Shown piece after piece: positions 43,553 through 54,300 of a DNA stretch of 64,000 nucleotides. Numbering within the stretch: position 1 is the stretch's first letter; each line of letters begins with the position of its first letter. The stretch is from assembly GCA_019918135.1 (NCBI GenBank), contig WBZZ01005954.1, positions 1-64,000 on the forward strand. The letters run 5' to 3'. The stretch comes from Paulinella micropora (taxonomy: Eukaryota; Cercozoa; Imbricatea; Euglyphida; Paulinellidae). Made by a program: the position numbers and the translations under genes. The notes beneath the pieces were generated by a model. The model was given only the letters and a program-made list of their open reading frames with translations. It made no database searches and had not been told where the DNA came from.

Positions 43553-43919
43553 CTCTCCCCCCCCCCCCCTCCCTCCCCGACATCCGAGGAAAAGGGGAGA
43601 GGGGGCATTTTCCTTGAATGTGTTCTAAAAAAAGTCTACCTATTTTTGGCACCCCCGCAGACCACAAATCAAAAGTATTCATTTTGTTTTCAGCTAAAGG
43701 CACGCGTACTACTTGTGTGCGCGCGTGCGTTCGAAAAACAGCAAATCCGCCTTTGGACGCACTCGCGCACAGAGCCAGCAGCGCCATCTCGAGACGGAAA
43801 AGGGGGAGGGCAGGGGCGATGACAAAAAGGGGGGGGGGGGGGGCGCCCCTCCCTCCCCCTCTCTTTCCCTCCACAATCCGGGGCTGAATATATCGTCGTA
43901 ACAGCCACAATCGTTCGAA

Positions 43920-44291
43920 ATGGAAACATTTAAGCCGGAACAGGACAGGGGGGTATGCTGGAAGCAGACAGCGCGCACTATTTGTTCGCCACTTGGCGTC
44001 GTCGTGCGTGGTTCCCAGCGGCTCTGGGATGTCACTCTGCGAACCCTCATCTGGGTTGTAGCGATTGCGGCCCTAGCCGTGATTGGCAACAGCGCAATTC
44101 GCTACCCGGCCCCGCCGGACCAAGAGCAGCGTTGGCTCAAGCAAGCGACCTGTGCCGGTCTCACCGCCATCATTGTCTGCCTTGGAGCCATGTACGTGAA
44201 GCTTCGACAGCTCGTGGACGCGATCTACGAATCCCAGCGCCAGGACACCTCTGTCAACCTGGACCCCAGCGCCTTTGTGACTCTGAACTGA
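43920..44291 (+). CDS. Small membrane protein with two segments
   Basis: 123 residues. Hydrophobic segments lie near residues 41-60 (TLIWVVAIAALAVIGNSAIR) and 76-95 (ATCAGLTAIIVCLGAMYVKL), joined by a short polar loop. The C-terminus is polar (ESQRQDTSVNLDPSAFVTLN). Not recognised. It ends just before a TTTTTTAATTAAAAA transcript-end signal. Confidence 0.6.
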   Translation: METFKPEQDRGVCWKQTARTICSPLGVVVRGSQRLWDVTLRTLIWVVAIAALAVIGNSAIRYPAPPDQEQRWLKQATCAGLTAIIVCLGAMYVKLRQLVDAIYESQRQDTSVNLDPSAFVTLN

Positions 44292-44314
44292 CCAGTAGGC
44301 GGGAAACATGCAGT

Positions 44315-44329
44315 TTTTTTAATTAAAAA
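44315..44329. terminator. A/T palindrome ending the 43920 gene
   Basis: TTTTTTAATTAAAAA, followed by CCTGGACAAG; same arrangement as at 41871. 44330-44610 otherwise holds a G/GA tract and the leader of the secreted family. Confidence 0.5.
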
Positions 44330-44614
44330 CCTGGACAAGTTACTACAAAGTGAGGGGACGGTCGGTTTCGTTTGGCCCCCGTGGGTCCGACCGCGGTCAC
44401 ATCCACAGGCTCTACAAACAAGTAAATACATAGTAAGCACAGCAGGGGCTAGGAAAAGTGTAAATGAACGGGGAGAGAACGGGGGGGAGAGGGGAGGAGA
44501 AAAGGGGGAAGAGGGAGGAGAAAGGGGGGGGGGAGCAAGAAGTAATCAGGTGACTTATTGTATCAAAGCTTGTTTTGCTTACCTACCCTAAGTAAACAAA
44601 GAAAAGACCCAACG

Positions 44615-45802
44615 ATGATGCTATCGGCTTTGTTCGGTCTGTGCGTGCTGCTGCCCTTTTCGACAGCCCAAAGCACTGTCGTGCCAACTCCGTACTGGTT
44701 GCAGTGGCACGGCAAGGGCGCCACTAGTTGCGCAGACCTGGATGCTTTTCTGGCGTGCGGGAACGGGCTGTCGACCGAGACTATTTCATACTCGGGGCCT
44801 ACTGCTCGCTGTGAGCGTACGTACGCTTTGGCGGCGGCCGTCAGCGCCTCCGCCTCGGTAGTTGCCAGAACCGCGCTGAATGCCAGCAGCTGCCCACTCA
44901 AGGCCTATGATAACACATTCGGGCGTGTGGTAAACGGCATCAACCCGGATCTAGTGTGCAACACTGGTTTGGGGACTGGAGTATTGCCGTCTGGCAACTT
45001 TATTCACATTGAGCAGGCCATCCGCATGCGTCGCAGCACCAGTTCGCCGGGCCCTACCGCGTGGGTCGCGCCGCTCAAAGCTATCTTTCCAGCGCAGTGC
45101 GCCGATGGTTGGACAGCGAGCCCTGCGACAGGAATGTGCGTGCCATTGACGACGACGCAGCCCCCTGCGGGAACGACCTCGCCGCCCGCGCCCACCGCCT
45201 CGCCCGGCTTCATCAACTGTGTGACTGGACGCGCGAACCTGAGCTCAGTGACCTCGTGCTACAGAAGCTACTACGCACCGGCGTCGTTCTACCCCACTCC
45301 CCAGTTCCCCAGTACACAGGAGGTGCTGGAGCTCCGGGCCGCCGTGCGTGGCCTGCTGGACAATGACGGCGACTGCAACGGCGTGCAGCTGGGCGCTGCT
45401 ATCAACGCGTACATGTCCATTTTCCCGTTTACCGACAACACCTACGGCTTGCAGTACTGTCTGCTGATGGATAGCAGAGATACCAACGGAGATGGTGTCT
45501 TTGACAAAGGCTTTGGCTTCATTGCAGTGGCCAACCGCAGGGTAGACATCCATCGTTATTTAGTCCACAGCGCGCCGCACCCTTTCTCTGACGCCGAGAC
45601 TGAGGTGCAGGCCTTGATGTTGCTGGCTGCAACCGGGAGCCACGTGGCTGTGGTGGCTGGCATGCGCCGAGACGCTACAGCACAGGCTAGCGCTTGCCAG
45701 AGCGACTATAACGCCATGGACGGCGCCCACGAAATCGCGAGCGCATTTCACGCTGTGCTCTTGGAAATTCGTCAGTGGTACGTAGACCACAGCGTTGCTT
45801 AA
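44615..45802 (+). CDS. Secreted tandem-family protein A
   Basis: 395 residues from the first ATG of ACGATGATG. Signal peptide: MLSALFGLCVLLPFSTAQS. Two cysteine-containing domains are joined by a Thr/Pro/Ala linker (TTQPPAGTTSPPAPTASP, about 195-215). The C-terminal domain has strongly conserved polar motifs: DTNGDGVFDKGFGFIAVAN (acidic, calcium-loop-like), RRVDIHRYLVHSAPHP, TGSHVAVVAGMRRDA and YNAMDGAHEIASAFH. The conserved His and Asp residues suggest a metal-dependent hydrolase fold, but I cannot name the family. Proteins A, B and C are nearly identical and share their upstream leader. It is secreted into the host or out of it. Confidence 0.8.
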   Translation: MMLSALFGLCVLLPFSTAQSTVVPTPYWLQWHGKGATSCADLDAFLACGNGLSTETISYSGPTARCERTYALAAAVSASASVVARTALNASSCPLKAYDNTFGRVVNGINPDLVCNTGLGTGVLPSGNFIHIEQAIRMRRSTSSPGPTAWVAPLKAIFPAQCADGWTASPATGMCVPLTTTQPPAGTTSPPAPTASPGFINCVTGRANLSSVTSCYRSYYAPASFYPTPQFPSTQEVLELRAAVRGLLDNDGDCNGVQLGAAINAYMSIFPFTDNTYGLQYCLLMDSRDTNGDGVFDKGFGFIAVANRRVDIHRYLVHSAPHPFSDAETEVQALMLLAATGSHVAVVAGMRRDATAQASACQSDYNAMDGAHEIASAFHAVLLEIRQWYVDHSVA

Positions 45803-45959
45803 TAAGCCAGCTTATAAGCTTATAAGCAAATACTTAGTAGGCACAAAAGGGCCAAGAAAGTGCTAATGAACGGGGGAGAGGGGGGGGGGGAAAGAGAGAG
45901 AGAGAGGGGGGGGGGAGGGAGGAGAAAGGGGGAGGGGAGGGAGGGGGAAGGGGGAGACC

Positions 45960-46033
45960 AAAAATCAAGCAGGTGATTTATTTGATTAAAGCTTGTTTTA
46001 CCTACCCTAAGTAAACAAAGAAAAGACCCAACG
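45960..46033 (+). promoter_or_regulatory. Conserved leader of the secreted family
   Basis: The block TTATTTGATTAAAGCTTGTT, then ACCTACCCTAAGTAAACAAA, then GAAAAGACCCAACG directly before ATGATG, is repeated with few changes before A (44540-44614), B and C (47270-47342). Each duplicate therefore carries its own promoter and leader. Confidence 0.65.
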
Positions 46034-47218
46034 ATGATGCCATTGGCTTTGTTCGGTCTGTGCGCGCTGCTGCCCTTCTCGACAGCCCAAAGCACTGTCG
46101 TGCCGACTCCGTACTGGTTGCAGTGGCACGGCAAGGGCGCCACTACTTGCCCAGACCTGGATGCTTTTCTGGCGTGCGGGAACGGGCTGTCGACCGAGAC
46201 CATTTCCTACTCGGGGCCTACTGCTCGCTGTGAGCGTACGTACGCTTTGGCGGCGGCCGTCAGCGCCTCCGCCTCGGTAGTCGCCAGAACCGCGCTGAAT
46301 GCCAGCAGCTGCCCACTCAAGGCCTATGAGAATGTGTTCGGGCGTGTGGTAAACGGCATCAACCCGGATCTGGTGTGCAACACTGGTTTGGGGACTGGAG
46401 TATTGCCGTCTGGCAACTTTATTCACATTGAGCAGGACATCCGCATGCGTCGCAGCACCAGTGCACCGGGCCCTACCGCGTGGGTCGCGCCGCTCAAATC
46501 TATCTTTCCAGCGCAGTGCGCCGATGGTTGGACAGCGAGCCCTGCGACAGGAATGTGCGTGCCATTGACGACGCAGGCCCCTGCAGGAACGACCTCGCCC
46601 CCCGCGCCCACCGCCTCGCCCGGCTTCATCAACTGTGTGACTGGACGCGCGAACCTGAGCTCAGTGACCTCGTGCTACAGAAACTACTACGCACCGGCGT
46701 CGTTCTACCCCACTCCCCAGTTCCCCAGTACACAGGAGGTGCTGGAGCTCCGGGCCGCCGTGCGTGGCCTGCTGGACAACGACGGCGACTGCAACGGCGT
46801 GCAGCTGGGCGCTGCTATCAACGCGCACATGTCCATTTTCCCGTTTACTGACAACACGTACGGCTCGCAGTATTGTCTGCTGATGGACACCAGAGATGCC
46901 AACGGGGATGGTGTCTTTGACAAAGGCTTTGGCTTCATTGCAGTGGCCAACCGCCGGGTTGACATCCATCGTTATTTAGTCCACAGCGCGCCGCACCCTC
47001 TGTCTGACACCGACACTGAGGTGCAGACCATGATGTTGCTGGCTGCAACCGGGAGCCACGTGGCTGTGGTGTCTGGCGTGCGCCGAGACGCTACGGCACA
47101 GGCTGGCGCTTGCCGGAGCGACTATAACGCCATGGACGGCGCCCACGCAATCGCAAGCGCCTTTCACGCTGCGCTCTTGGAAGTTCGTCAGTGGTACGTA
47201 GACCACAGCGTTGTTTAA
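46034..47218 (+). CDS. Secreted tandem-family protein B
   Basis: 394 residues, almost identical to A through the N-terminal domain, with a linker one residue shorter (TTQAPAGTTSPPAP) and scattered substitutions in the C-terminal domain (TGSHVAVVSGVRRDA). Signal peptide MPLALFGLCALLPFSTAQS. The HP, GSH and DGAH motifs are intact, so it should be functional if A is. It lies 231 bases after A, separated by GA/G tracts. Confidence 0.8.
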   Translation: MMPLALFGLCALLPFSTAQSTVVPTPYWLQWHGKGATTCPDLDAFLACGNGLSTETISYSGPTARCERTYALAAAVSASASVVARTALNASSCPLKAYENVFGRVVNGINPDLVCNTGLGTGVLPSGNFIHIEQDIRMRRSTSAPGPTAWVAPLKSIFPAQCADGWTASPATGMCVPLTTQAPAGTTSPPAPTASPGFINCVTGRANLSSVTSCYRNYYAPASFYPTPQFPSTQEVLELRAAVRGLLDNDGDCNGVQLGAAINAHMSIFPFTDNTYGSQYCLLMDTRDANGDGVFDKGFGFIAVANRRVDIHRYLVHSAPHPLSDTDTEVQTMMLLAATGSHVAVVSGVRRDATAQAGACRSDYNAMDGAHAIASAFHAALLEVRQWYVDHSVV

Positions 47219-47342
47219 TAAGAGAGAGCGAGGGAAAGGGGGGACAAAAGAAAAAAAGGGGAGACCAAAAATCAAGCAGGTGATTTATTTGATTAAAAGC
47301 TTCTTTTACCTTACCCTAAATAAACAAAGAAAAGACCTAACG

Positions 47343-48533
47343 ATGATGCCATTGGCTTTGTTCGGCCTGTGCGCGCTGCTGCCCTTCTCGACAGCCCAAA
47401 GCACTGTCGTGCCGACTCCGTACTGGTTCCAGTGGCATGGCAAGGGTGCCACTACTTGCCCAGACCTGGATGCTTTTTTGGCGTGCGGGAACGGGCTGAC
47501 GACGGAGACCATTTCCTACTCGGGACCTACAGCTCGCTGTGAGCGTACGTACGCTTTGGCGGCGGCCGTCAGCGCTTCCGCCGCGGTAGTCGCCAAAACC
47601 GCGCTAGATGCCAGCAGCTGCCCGCTCAAGGCCTATGACAACACATTTGGGCGTGTGGTAAACGGCATCAACCCGGATCTGGTGTGCACTAAGGGTTTGG
47701 GGGCTGGAGTATTGCCGTCCGGCAACTTTATCCACATTGAGCAGTCCCTGCGTATGCGTCGCAGCACCAGTTCGCCGGGCCCTAACGCGTGGGTCGCGCC
47801 GCTCAAAGCTATCTTTCCAGCGCAGTGCGCAGATGGGTGGATAGCGAGCCCTTCGACAGGAATGTGCACGCCATTGGGCTTTATCACGCAAGCCCCTGCA
47901 AGAACCACCTCGCGGCCCGCGCCCACCCCCTCGACCGGCTTCATCAATTGTGTTACTGGACGCTCGACCCTGAACGCAGTGGCCTCGTGCTACAGAGACT
48001 ACTACGCACCGGCGTCGTTCTACTCAACTCCCCAGTTCCCCAGCACACAGGAAGTGCTCGACCTCCGGGCCACTGTGCGTAGACTGCTGGACAATGACGG
48101 CGACTGCAACGGCGTGCAGCTGGGCGCTGCTATCAACGCGTACATGTCCGTGTTCTTGTTTACGGACTGCACCTACGGCTTGCAATATTGTCTGCTGATG
48201 GATACCAGCGATGCCAACGGAGATGGTTTCTTTGACAAAGGCTTTGGACTCATTGCAGTGGCCAACCGCAGGGTAGACATCCATCGTTATTTAGTTCACA
48301 ACGCGCCACACCCTGTGTCGGACGCCGACACTGAGATCGAAACCATGACGTTGCTGGCCGCAACCGGGAGCCACGTTGGCGTGGTGGCTGGCATTCGTCG
48401 AGACGCTACAGCACAGACTAGCGCTTGCCAGAACGACTATAACGCCATGGACGGCGCCCACGAAATCGCAACTGCCTTTCACGCTGTGCTCTTGGAAGTT
48501 CGTCAGTGGTACGTAGACCACAGCGTTGCGTAA
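47343..48533 (+). CDS. Secreted tandem-family protein C
   Basis: 396 residues from the same ATGATG context. It is the most diverged of the A-C trio, with an altered linker (ITQAPARTTSRPAPTPST) and changes such as TGSHVGVVAGIRRDA, but all cysteines and the HP, GSH and DGAH motifs are kept. Recent tandem duplication with mild diversification. Confidence 0.8.
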   Translation: MMPLALFGLCALLPFSTAQSTVVPTPYWFQWHGKGATTCPDLDAFLACGNGLTTETISYSGPTARCERTYALAAAVSASAAVVAKTALDASSCPLKAYDNTFGRVVNGINPDLVCTKGLGAGVLPSGNFIHIEQSLRMRRSTSSPGPNAWVAPLKAIFPAQCADGWIASPSTGMCTPLGFITQAPARTTSRPAPTPSTGFINCVTGRSTLNAVASCYRDYYAPASFYSTPQFPSTQEVLDLRATVRRLLDNDGDCNGVQLGAAINAYMSVFLFTDCTYGLQYCLLMDTSDANGDGFFDKGFGLIAVANRRVDIHRYLVHNAPHPVSDADTEIETMTLLAATGSHVGVVAGIRRDATAQTSACQNDYNAMDGAHEIATAFHAVLLEVRQWYVDHSVA

Positions 48534-48608
48534 TAAGAAAGCAAAGCCAACGGGGGAGGAGGGGAGGAGGAGGGGTGGGGACAGAGGACGAAGGGGGGAA
48601 AAGGGGAG

Positions 48609-48645
<37 letters not shown>

Positions 48646-48698
48646 CTATGCGCAGGAAGTCGTTCTTTCTTTTTGCGCAGGACATATTAAATTAAGAA

Positions 48699-49958
48699 AT
48701 GTCATTCCGGGCTTTGCTACTGCACATGTTGCTGGCAACACATGCAGTAGCCTTTGTGTGTGAAGCTGCGACGGGGCGCAGCACGAGCGCGCCCCGTCGC
48801 AGCGCCGCCCAGCCCTGGCCCATGCCTTTCTGGGTGCAGTGGCACGGTAAGGGGGTGACGGATTGTCCGGATGTGGATGCCTTCCTGACGTGTGGAGGGG
48901 GCAAATCGACGGACGGAGCGTCCTATAGCGGCGGGGTTGCGCCTTGTGCAATCACACTTGCTCTGGCTAAAGCCGTCGTCAGCGCTAGCCAGAGCATAAC
49001 AGCCGGAACCGGCATGGATAATAGTTGCAATCTGAGAGCCTACACCAACGTTTTTGGAAGGTTCGTCAACGGCATTGCAGCAGACAAGCTGTGCGAGCAG
49101 GGGCTCGCGGCGGGGGTACTTCCTAACGGGCGTTTTATTCATGTTGAGCAGTCTATTCGGCTGCGAGCAGAGAATGGCGCGCCGGGTCCTTCCGTTTGGG
49201 TGCAGCCCCTGAAAACAGTCTTTCGCGCACAGTGCGCTGAGGGCTTGGCCGAGAGTCCAGACAGTCTTATGTGCGAGCGAACCGAGCACGAGGAGGGGCC
49301 GGGGCCCGTCTCTGGGGCCGCTAGCACTACCCTGCCTCCCCCCCCACGTATTAGTGTGGGAGGCTTTATAGATTGTCTTTCCGGCTTTGGGTTTTTGGCA
49401 CAAGTAAGCAAGTGTTACCAGAGCCATTACGCGCCCAGCTCTTACTGGCAGGCGGCCAAGTATCCCAGTGCCAACGAAGCGGATGATCTGAGGACAGTGA
49501 TGCGCGCGCTGCTCGAGAGTGATGGCGGGTGTAGCAGCTTGGAGCTAGGCTCTTCTATTGCTGCGCACATGTCTCTCTCCGTGTTTACCGACGGTACGTA
49601 CGGGATAGAGTATTGTGTGTTGCTGGACAAGAGTGATGCCGATGGCGATAACGTGTACGACAGAGGTTTCGGGATGGTAGCAGTGGCCAATCACAGGCGG
49701 GACATTCATCGATACCTAGTATACAGTGGGCCTCACCCCATAACAGACAAAGACACAGAGCTGCAGGTCATGCTCATGCTGGTGAAGACGGGGGCCCACG
49801 CGGCTGTGATATCCGGTGTGCGCCGAGACGTAGTGAAAAACTACAGTACCTGCCAGCCAAGCTATTGGTGCATGGACGGTGCCCACAATGTTGCCAGCGC
49901 CTTCCATGTGCTGCTCACCGAGACCTGGCGCTGGTATAAGGACAAGACAGGTAGCTAA
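48699..49958 (+). CDS. Secreted tandem-family protein D
   Basis: 419 residues, roughly half identical to A-C. Signal peptide: MSFRALLLHMLLATHAVAF. It retains PFWVQWHGKGVTDCPDVDAF, RFVNGI, the calcium-loop-like DADGDNVYDRGFGMVAVAN, RRDIHRYLVYSGPHP, GAHAAVISGVRRD and CMDGAHNVASAFH. The linker is Gly/Ala/Pro-rich and longer. Its leader is unlike that of A-C, so it is an older paralogue. Preceded by a GA microsatellite at 48610-48645. Confidence 0.8.
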   Translation: MSFRALLLHMLLATHAVAFVCEAATGRSTSAPRRSAAQPWPMPFWVQWHGKGVTDCPDVDAFLTCGGGKSTDGASYSGGVAPCAITLALAKAVVSASQSITAGTGMDNSCNLRAYTNVFGRFVNGIAADKLCEQGLAAGVLPNGRFIHVEQSIRLRAENGAPGPSVWVQPLKTVFRAQCAEGLAESPDSLMCERTEHEEGPGPVSGAASTTLPPPPRISVGGFIDCLSGFGFLAQVSKCYQSHYAPSSYWQAAKYPSANEADDLRTVMRALLESDGGCSSLELGSSIAAHMSLSVFTDGTYGIEYCVLLDKSDADGDNVYDRGFGMVAVANHRRDIHRYLVYSGPHPITDKDTELQVMLMLVKTGAHAAVISGVRRDVVKNYSTCQPSYWCMDGAHNVASAFHVLLTETWRWYKDKTGS

Positions 49959-50020
49959 CTAACTAGTCGACAATAACTCCCTCCATGCAGATTTGTTTTT
50001 TTAAATAAAAGTACGGACGA

Positions 50021-51181
50021 TTATGATTTATGCTGACCACAATTGCCACACAGATTCTTCCTGGCCAGGTTTTCACTCCTACAGAAAACACAGCGCCAAC
50101 GCTGCTGGACGTGCGCCGCGGGCGCGCCCGCGGGAGAGGGGGCGGGCGCGGGCGCGGGTGCGGGCGCCCCGTCTTCCTGGCCATAGCTGGTAAGTTGGTC
50201 GAACTGGCTGATAATGTGGGCCATGGATCGGCCGGGGGGGTTTGGTTCGGTGGCAGCCAGCCGTGCCAGCCTCTGCACAGTGTGCACCAACTGGCGGTGG
50301 ATAGGGCTTTGGACGAAGCTAGGATAGAGCTCGGACTTGACCCGCCTGCTTATGGCGGGCATAGCGGCGAAGAGCATCTGTACAGTAACAGTCAGGGGCT
50401 TGTTGGCTGTGTTGGCTGTGTCAGCATAGTCAGGGGCAATGTGCGGGAGCAACGCGCGTATGACCCCTTCCACCTGCGTGCACCGTGCAACCTGCTCGCC
50501 GCGGCTGTAGGGGGCTTGCTTGAGGCGGTTGACCTCTAACAAGTAGTCCAAGGTTTGGAGATCGCTGCTGGGCCCGCTATTATCAGAAGCGCGCGCGAGC
50601 AGCCAGGCGCGAAACACGGCGCGAACGAGCGGGTGTGGCATGGCCGCCTCGAACGGTAGCACGTTCTCGCGCTGCAAGAAGGAGGGCGCCAGATCAAGTG
50701 CAAGGCCTACTAGCATGCGGTGGTAGGCCCCACTGGCAACGAAGCCGGGCAGCGAGCCATGTAACATGTCATTGTACACCAAATCCTGCGCCTCGGCAAA
50801 GGTATAGATCCCGCAGTGCGGGGCCTCCAAGAGCTGTTGGATACTCGAAAAAACGCTAGAAGGCAGGGAGACCTCATGCTCTGCATTCTTAGCTAGATAC
50901 TGCTGCCACAGTTTGATGGCTGCAGCCATGACACGCAAGGGTTGCTTTTCTATTTCGCGTCGCGCCAGGAGCCTGTACTTCTTGGCATCAATCCAAAACA
51001 TCAGATTTTCCTCGCACAGTCGTTCGTGCAAGAACCAGCGGAAAGCCAGCCTGGCTGGTTCATGTTCTAGTATGCTGTCTAAATCAAAGGGCGGCAGTGA
51101 CTCCAAGAAACTGTGCGCTGGCTGCACGGACTTTCCGGCTGAGTTAGCTGAAAACTCGGAGCCTGAGATGGTTCTCTCCAT
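50021..51181 (-). CDS. RGS-domain protein with C-terminal RanBP2-type zinc finger
   Basis: 386 residues. Residues 28-160 are an RGS domain: FDLDSILEHEPARLAFRWFL, LCEENLMFWIDAKKYR (the E-N-L-x-F-W helix), an Ala/Leu helix to YLAKNAEHEVSLP, then FAEAQDLVYNDML and LPGFVASGAYHRML. RGS domains accelerate GTP hydrolysis by Galpha subunits. Residues 170-340 are an unassigned helical region. A Pro/Ala spacer (APAPAPAPSPAG) leads to RWRCVFCRSENLARKNLCGN with CGQH, a W-x-C-x2-C-x10-C-x2-C RanBP2 finger that may bind RNA or ubiquitin. It lies about 200 bases downstream of the GPCR gene on the same strand, pointing to a shared signalling function. Confidence 0.92.
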   Translation of the reverse strand: MERTISGSEFSANSAGKSVQPAHSFLESLPPFDLDSILEHEPARLAFRWFLHERLCEENLMFWIDAKKYRLLARREIEKQPLRVMAAAIKLWQQYLAKNAEHEVSLPSSVFSSIQQLLEAPHCGIYTFAEAQDLVYNDMLHGSLPGFVASGAYHRMLVGLALDLAPSFLQRENVLPFEAAMPHPLVRAVFRAWLLARASDNSGPSSDLQTLDYLLEVNRLKQAPYSRGEQVARCTQVEGVIRALLPHIAPDYADTANTANKPLTVTVQMLFAAMPAISRRVKSELYPSFVQSPIHRQLVHTVQRLARLAATEPNPPGRSMAHIISQFDQLTSYGQEDGAPAPAPAPAPSPAGAPAAHVQQRWRCVFCRSENLARKNLCGNCGQHKS

Positions 51182-51387
51182 TTTTTTTTTATTTTCGTCT
51201 TAAAGATTCAGCCCCGAACTCAGTACAAAGGGGGGGGGGTGGGGGAGGGCAAGAGATAAGTTCGTACGTGGTGGGGGGGGGGGGGGGGAGAGAGAGAGAA
51301 AGAGAGGGCAAGGTTGGGGGGGGGGTGAGAGAGAGAGCTTGACTGCTTCTTTCTTGGTTTGTTTGTTTTTTTTCTTTTTTCTTTTTG

Positions 51388-54300
51388 TTACGCCACGTGC
51401 ATCTCCTGGCTGTCGCGTTCCGGCCGAGCAGCCGGCTGCTCGGCCTGTGCTAGCTGCAGACTTAAGCGGGCGAGTGCGTGGGGTGTGCTTGGGCGGTTGG
51501 GTGGGGAGGAAGGTGGGCCCCTTTCGATCGAGAGAGGGAGGCTGCTACGACGGGGCCCCTGGCCAAGGGCTCGTTGCCTGTTGAGCTGCAGTCGACCAAC
51601 GTGCTCGGCTGCCCCGGGGAGCTGGCTGAGATCGAAGACCTGTTCATTCCCAGCTATATAGGGATCGGCGACGAATTGTAGCTCGATCTTCCTGGGCGGC
51701 GCTGGTTCGACCAGTGGTTCGACCGCTGGTTCGACGGCGGGTGGGGCGCTGGCCCATAGGTCAGGCTTGGTCGCGGTGCTGGGAGACGCGGGCGAGAGGG
51801 GCGAGGTCTCCTCTTGCTGGCCGCTGCTGGAGAGATCCGAGGTGGTCACCTGGGGTAGAAGTTCTTTCTGCGACGACGGTACGTGTGGGGGGTAATGAGC
51901 TTCGTCAGCGCTCTCGCTATTATTATTCTTCTTCTCCGCGGACACCGCCTTTTTCGACTGCACCGGCGTGGTCATAACCGCTGGCGTCTGTGCCCGGCGG
52001 TTGGAGCGTAAGACCCCGACTGTTGGGCGTGGGGCGCTGGTGTCGCTGGAATACGCGGAGTCCTCTGTGTGTTCCTGGTAGATCAAGAGCAGTTTAGGCC
52101 CGTAGAGCACACAGACGGGAGTAAGCCCGCCCAGCAGGATGGCCACGACGCGCACCGTCAGCTTGGCCGTGACCTGGCCGCGGTCCAGCAAGAAATCGAC
52201 GGTGACGCCGACGAGCCCTAAGAAAACAGTGTTGTAGAGCAACCAAGCGATCAGCTTGCTCTCGTTGAAAACGCTCGGGAGCTTGCGTACCCGGAAAGCC
52301 AGCCAACTCTGGCCGACCAGCAGAGCCACGTACAGACCAAAGACTAGCGGGGGCAAGACCCGGTCGATGCTGCAGGCCCGGACGAGGGTTCTGTAGTTCT
52401 GATCGGGCGGTGTGAGGTCCTGCAGCTCAAACACAGAAGGCCTCGCCAGGAAAAAGACGGTGAGCACGAACGCGGTTGCTGCGACAAAGATGGAAACCAT
52501 GAGGGCCACCTTGGTGTCCTTGAAGCGCACCACCTGTACTTTCTGTCCGGGTTCAAAGATGCGGAAGATGGCGTACAGGCGGTAGGTCTTGGAGAATAGA
52601 GCGCCAAAGACCACGGAAGACAAAAGGCAAGGAACCCACCAGCGCAGAGCGCACAGTCCTGAGCCGGGAGAGGGTGGTAAGGCGAATAACACGGCGGAGG
52701 CACAGACTCCACCACAAGCCGCAACCAACACGAGACTAAAGTGGAAGCTAGAGGCCCTAATAAGCCTGCTCTTTCTAAAGTTGATAATCAGCGCAAAGAC
52801 CACGCTGCAGCCGACCGCAGCGGCCAGCGCCACGGCCAAAACAGCCCAGCGCGCAGGTCGAGGCGGCGCCAGTATGTCGACGTAGGGCACGCAGCCACGG
52901 TTGCCGTTGCCCAGTGCGTTGGTGCCGAACGGACACCTGCGGCAGAGCGCAGCCCCGCTGGGCGCGGGCGCGGGCGCATAGTAGCCGGGCTGGCACGGCA
53001 GGCACTCGGCCAGCGTGCCGTAGGGGCTGTAGCGTCCCTCCGCGTAGGGTACACACTTGCCCTGCAGCCCCTCGGTAGCGGCTGGGGGGGGCGGCTGCCT
53101 GTACGAGCCGGGGCCGCAGGAAGCGTCGGCTGCGAGGCCCAGCTGGTATTGCATGTTCTGGGCGGCAGAGTACTCAAAAGACTGCGTGAAGCCCGCGTGC
53201 TCCCCGGCGATGGCCGCCGCGTCCCACTCACGGAGTGCCAGCAGAGGCACGGGTACCAAGGCGCGCAGCTCTGCCTCCACGTGCGCCAAGGCCGCGAGTG
53301 GCCACTCGTAGTACAACTCGGTAGAAATGAATTCGTCGTAGCCCTGGTGGTTCTGGGCGTTGATAATTTTGAAGTCCTCAATGCGATACAAGCCGAGTGA
53401 CACGGCCCGCTCGATGTGTGAGGTGCGTATCATGCCCACCTGACAGGGATCCAGGGGGTTCATAACCCGCTCTAGCACGCTGGCATAGCTGCCGGTCGCC
53501 TGCACGCGCCCCTGGAAAACGCGTTGCAAGTTATAGCCACGCTTAAAAAATTCGAACCACTGCAGGTGGAAACCCGCAAACGATTCCAGGCTGGGAATGC
53601 ACAGGGTTAGGCCAACGCTCTGACCGTACCTGGCTAAATCCTCGATCGTGGGGGTAGCTGTGCCGGGCATCAGGCGGTCGCTCCGCGCAAAAATAACCCC
53701 GCCGTACAAGGGGCTGGGCCTGCCGTTGAAGATGCGCACGACCGACGCGAGCGCCTGGAGCGAGTAGTTCCGCTGCTCCCGCAGGTACGTGCCGGGGTCC
53801 AAAAAGACAAAGTCGACGGGGCAGAGGTCGCGCCGCAGGGGCTCGGGCGCCGCAGCCGATGTCGTCGTCGTCGTCGTCGCGGCCGCCGACGAGCCGTTAC
53901 AAAAGCCCGCTGGGAGAGGGGGGAGCGCGTCGAGCAGCTCTAGCCGCAGGTAGCACTGGTAGCGGCGGAAGTACTCGTTGAGGGTGTCCTCAAACGTAGG
54001 TTGCCACTTTTGCCACAGGACCGCTCGCTCTTCCTCGCCCTGGGCCAGCATTCCAATGACAAGAGTGCGGTTGGGGTAATGTTGGCAGGACTCGATGGGC
54101 TTGTAAGCGACCAGCTCGTCGCGCGGCAGGCACTCCAGGCCGCCGTAGGCGCGCGTAGCCCGCCCGGGGGGGCAGTGGAGACAGGCGGCTTGGCCCGACA
54201 GGTTCCCAAAAGTGCCGGGGGCGCACTGCAAGCAGGCGCCCAGCCCGCTGGCGCTGTAGAGCCCCGGCGCGCAGGGCACGCAGGGGCGGAGGCTCTGCTT

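Noticed and set aside
43374-43887. Proline-rich plus-strand and Gly/Arg-rich minus-strand frames
   Set aside because: They follow from the polypyrimidine repeat composition.
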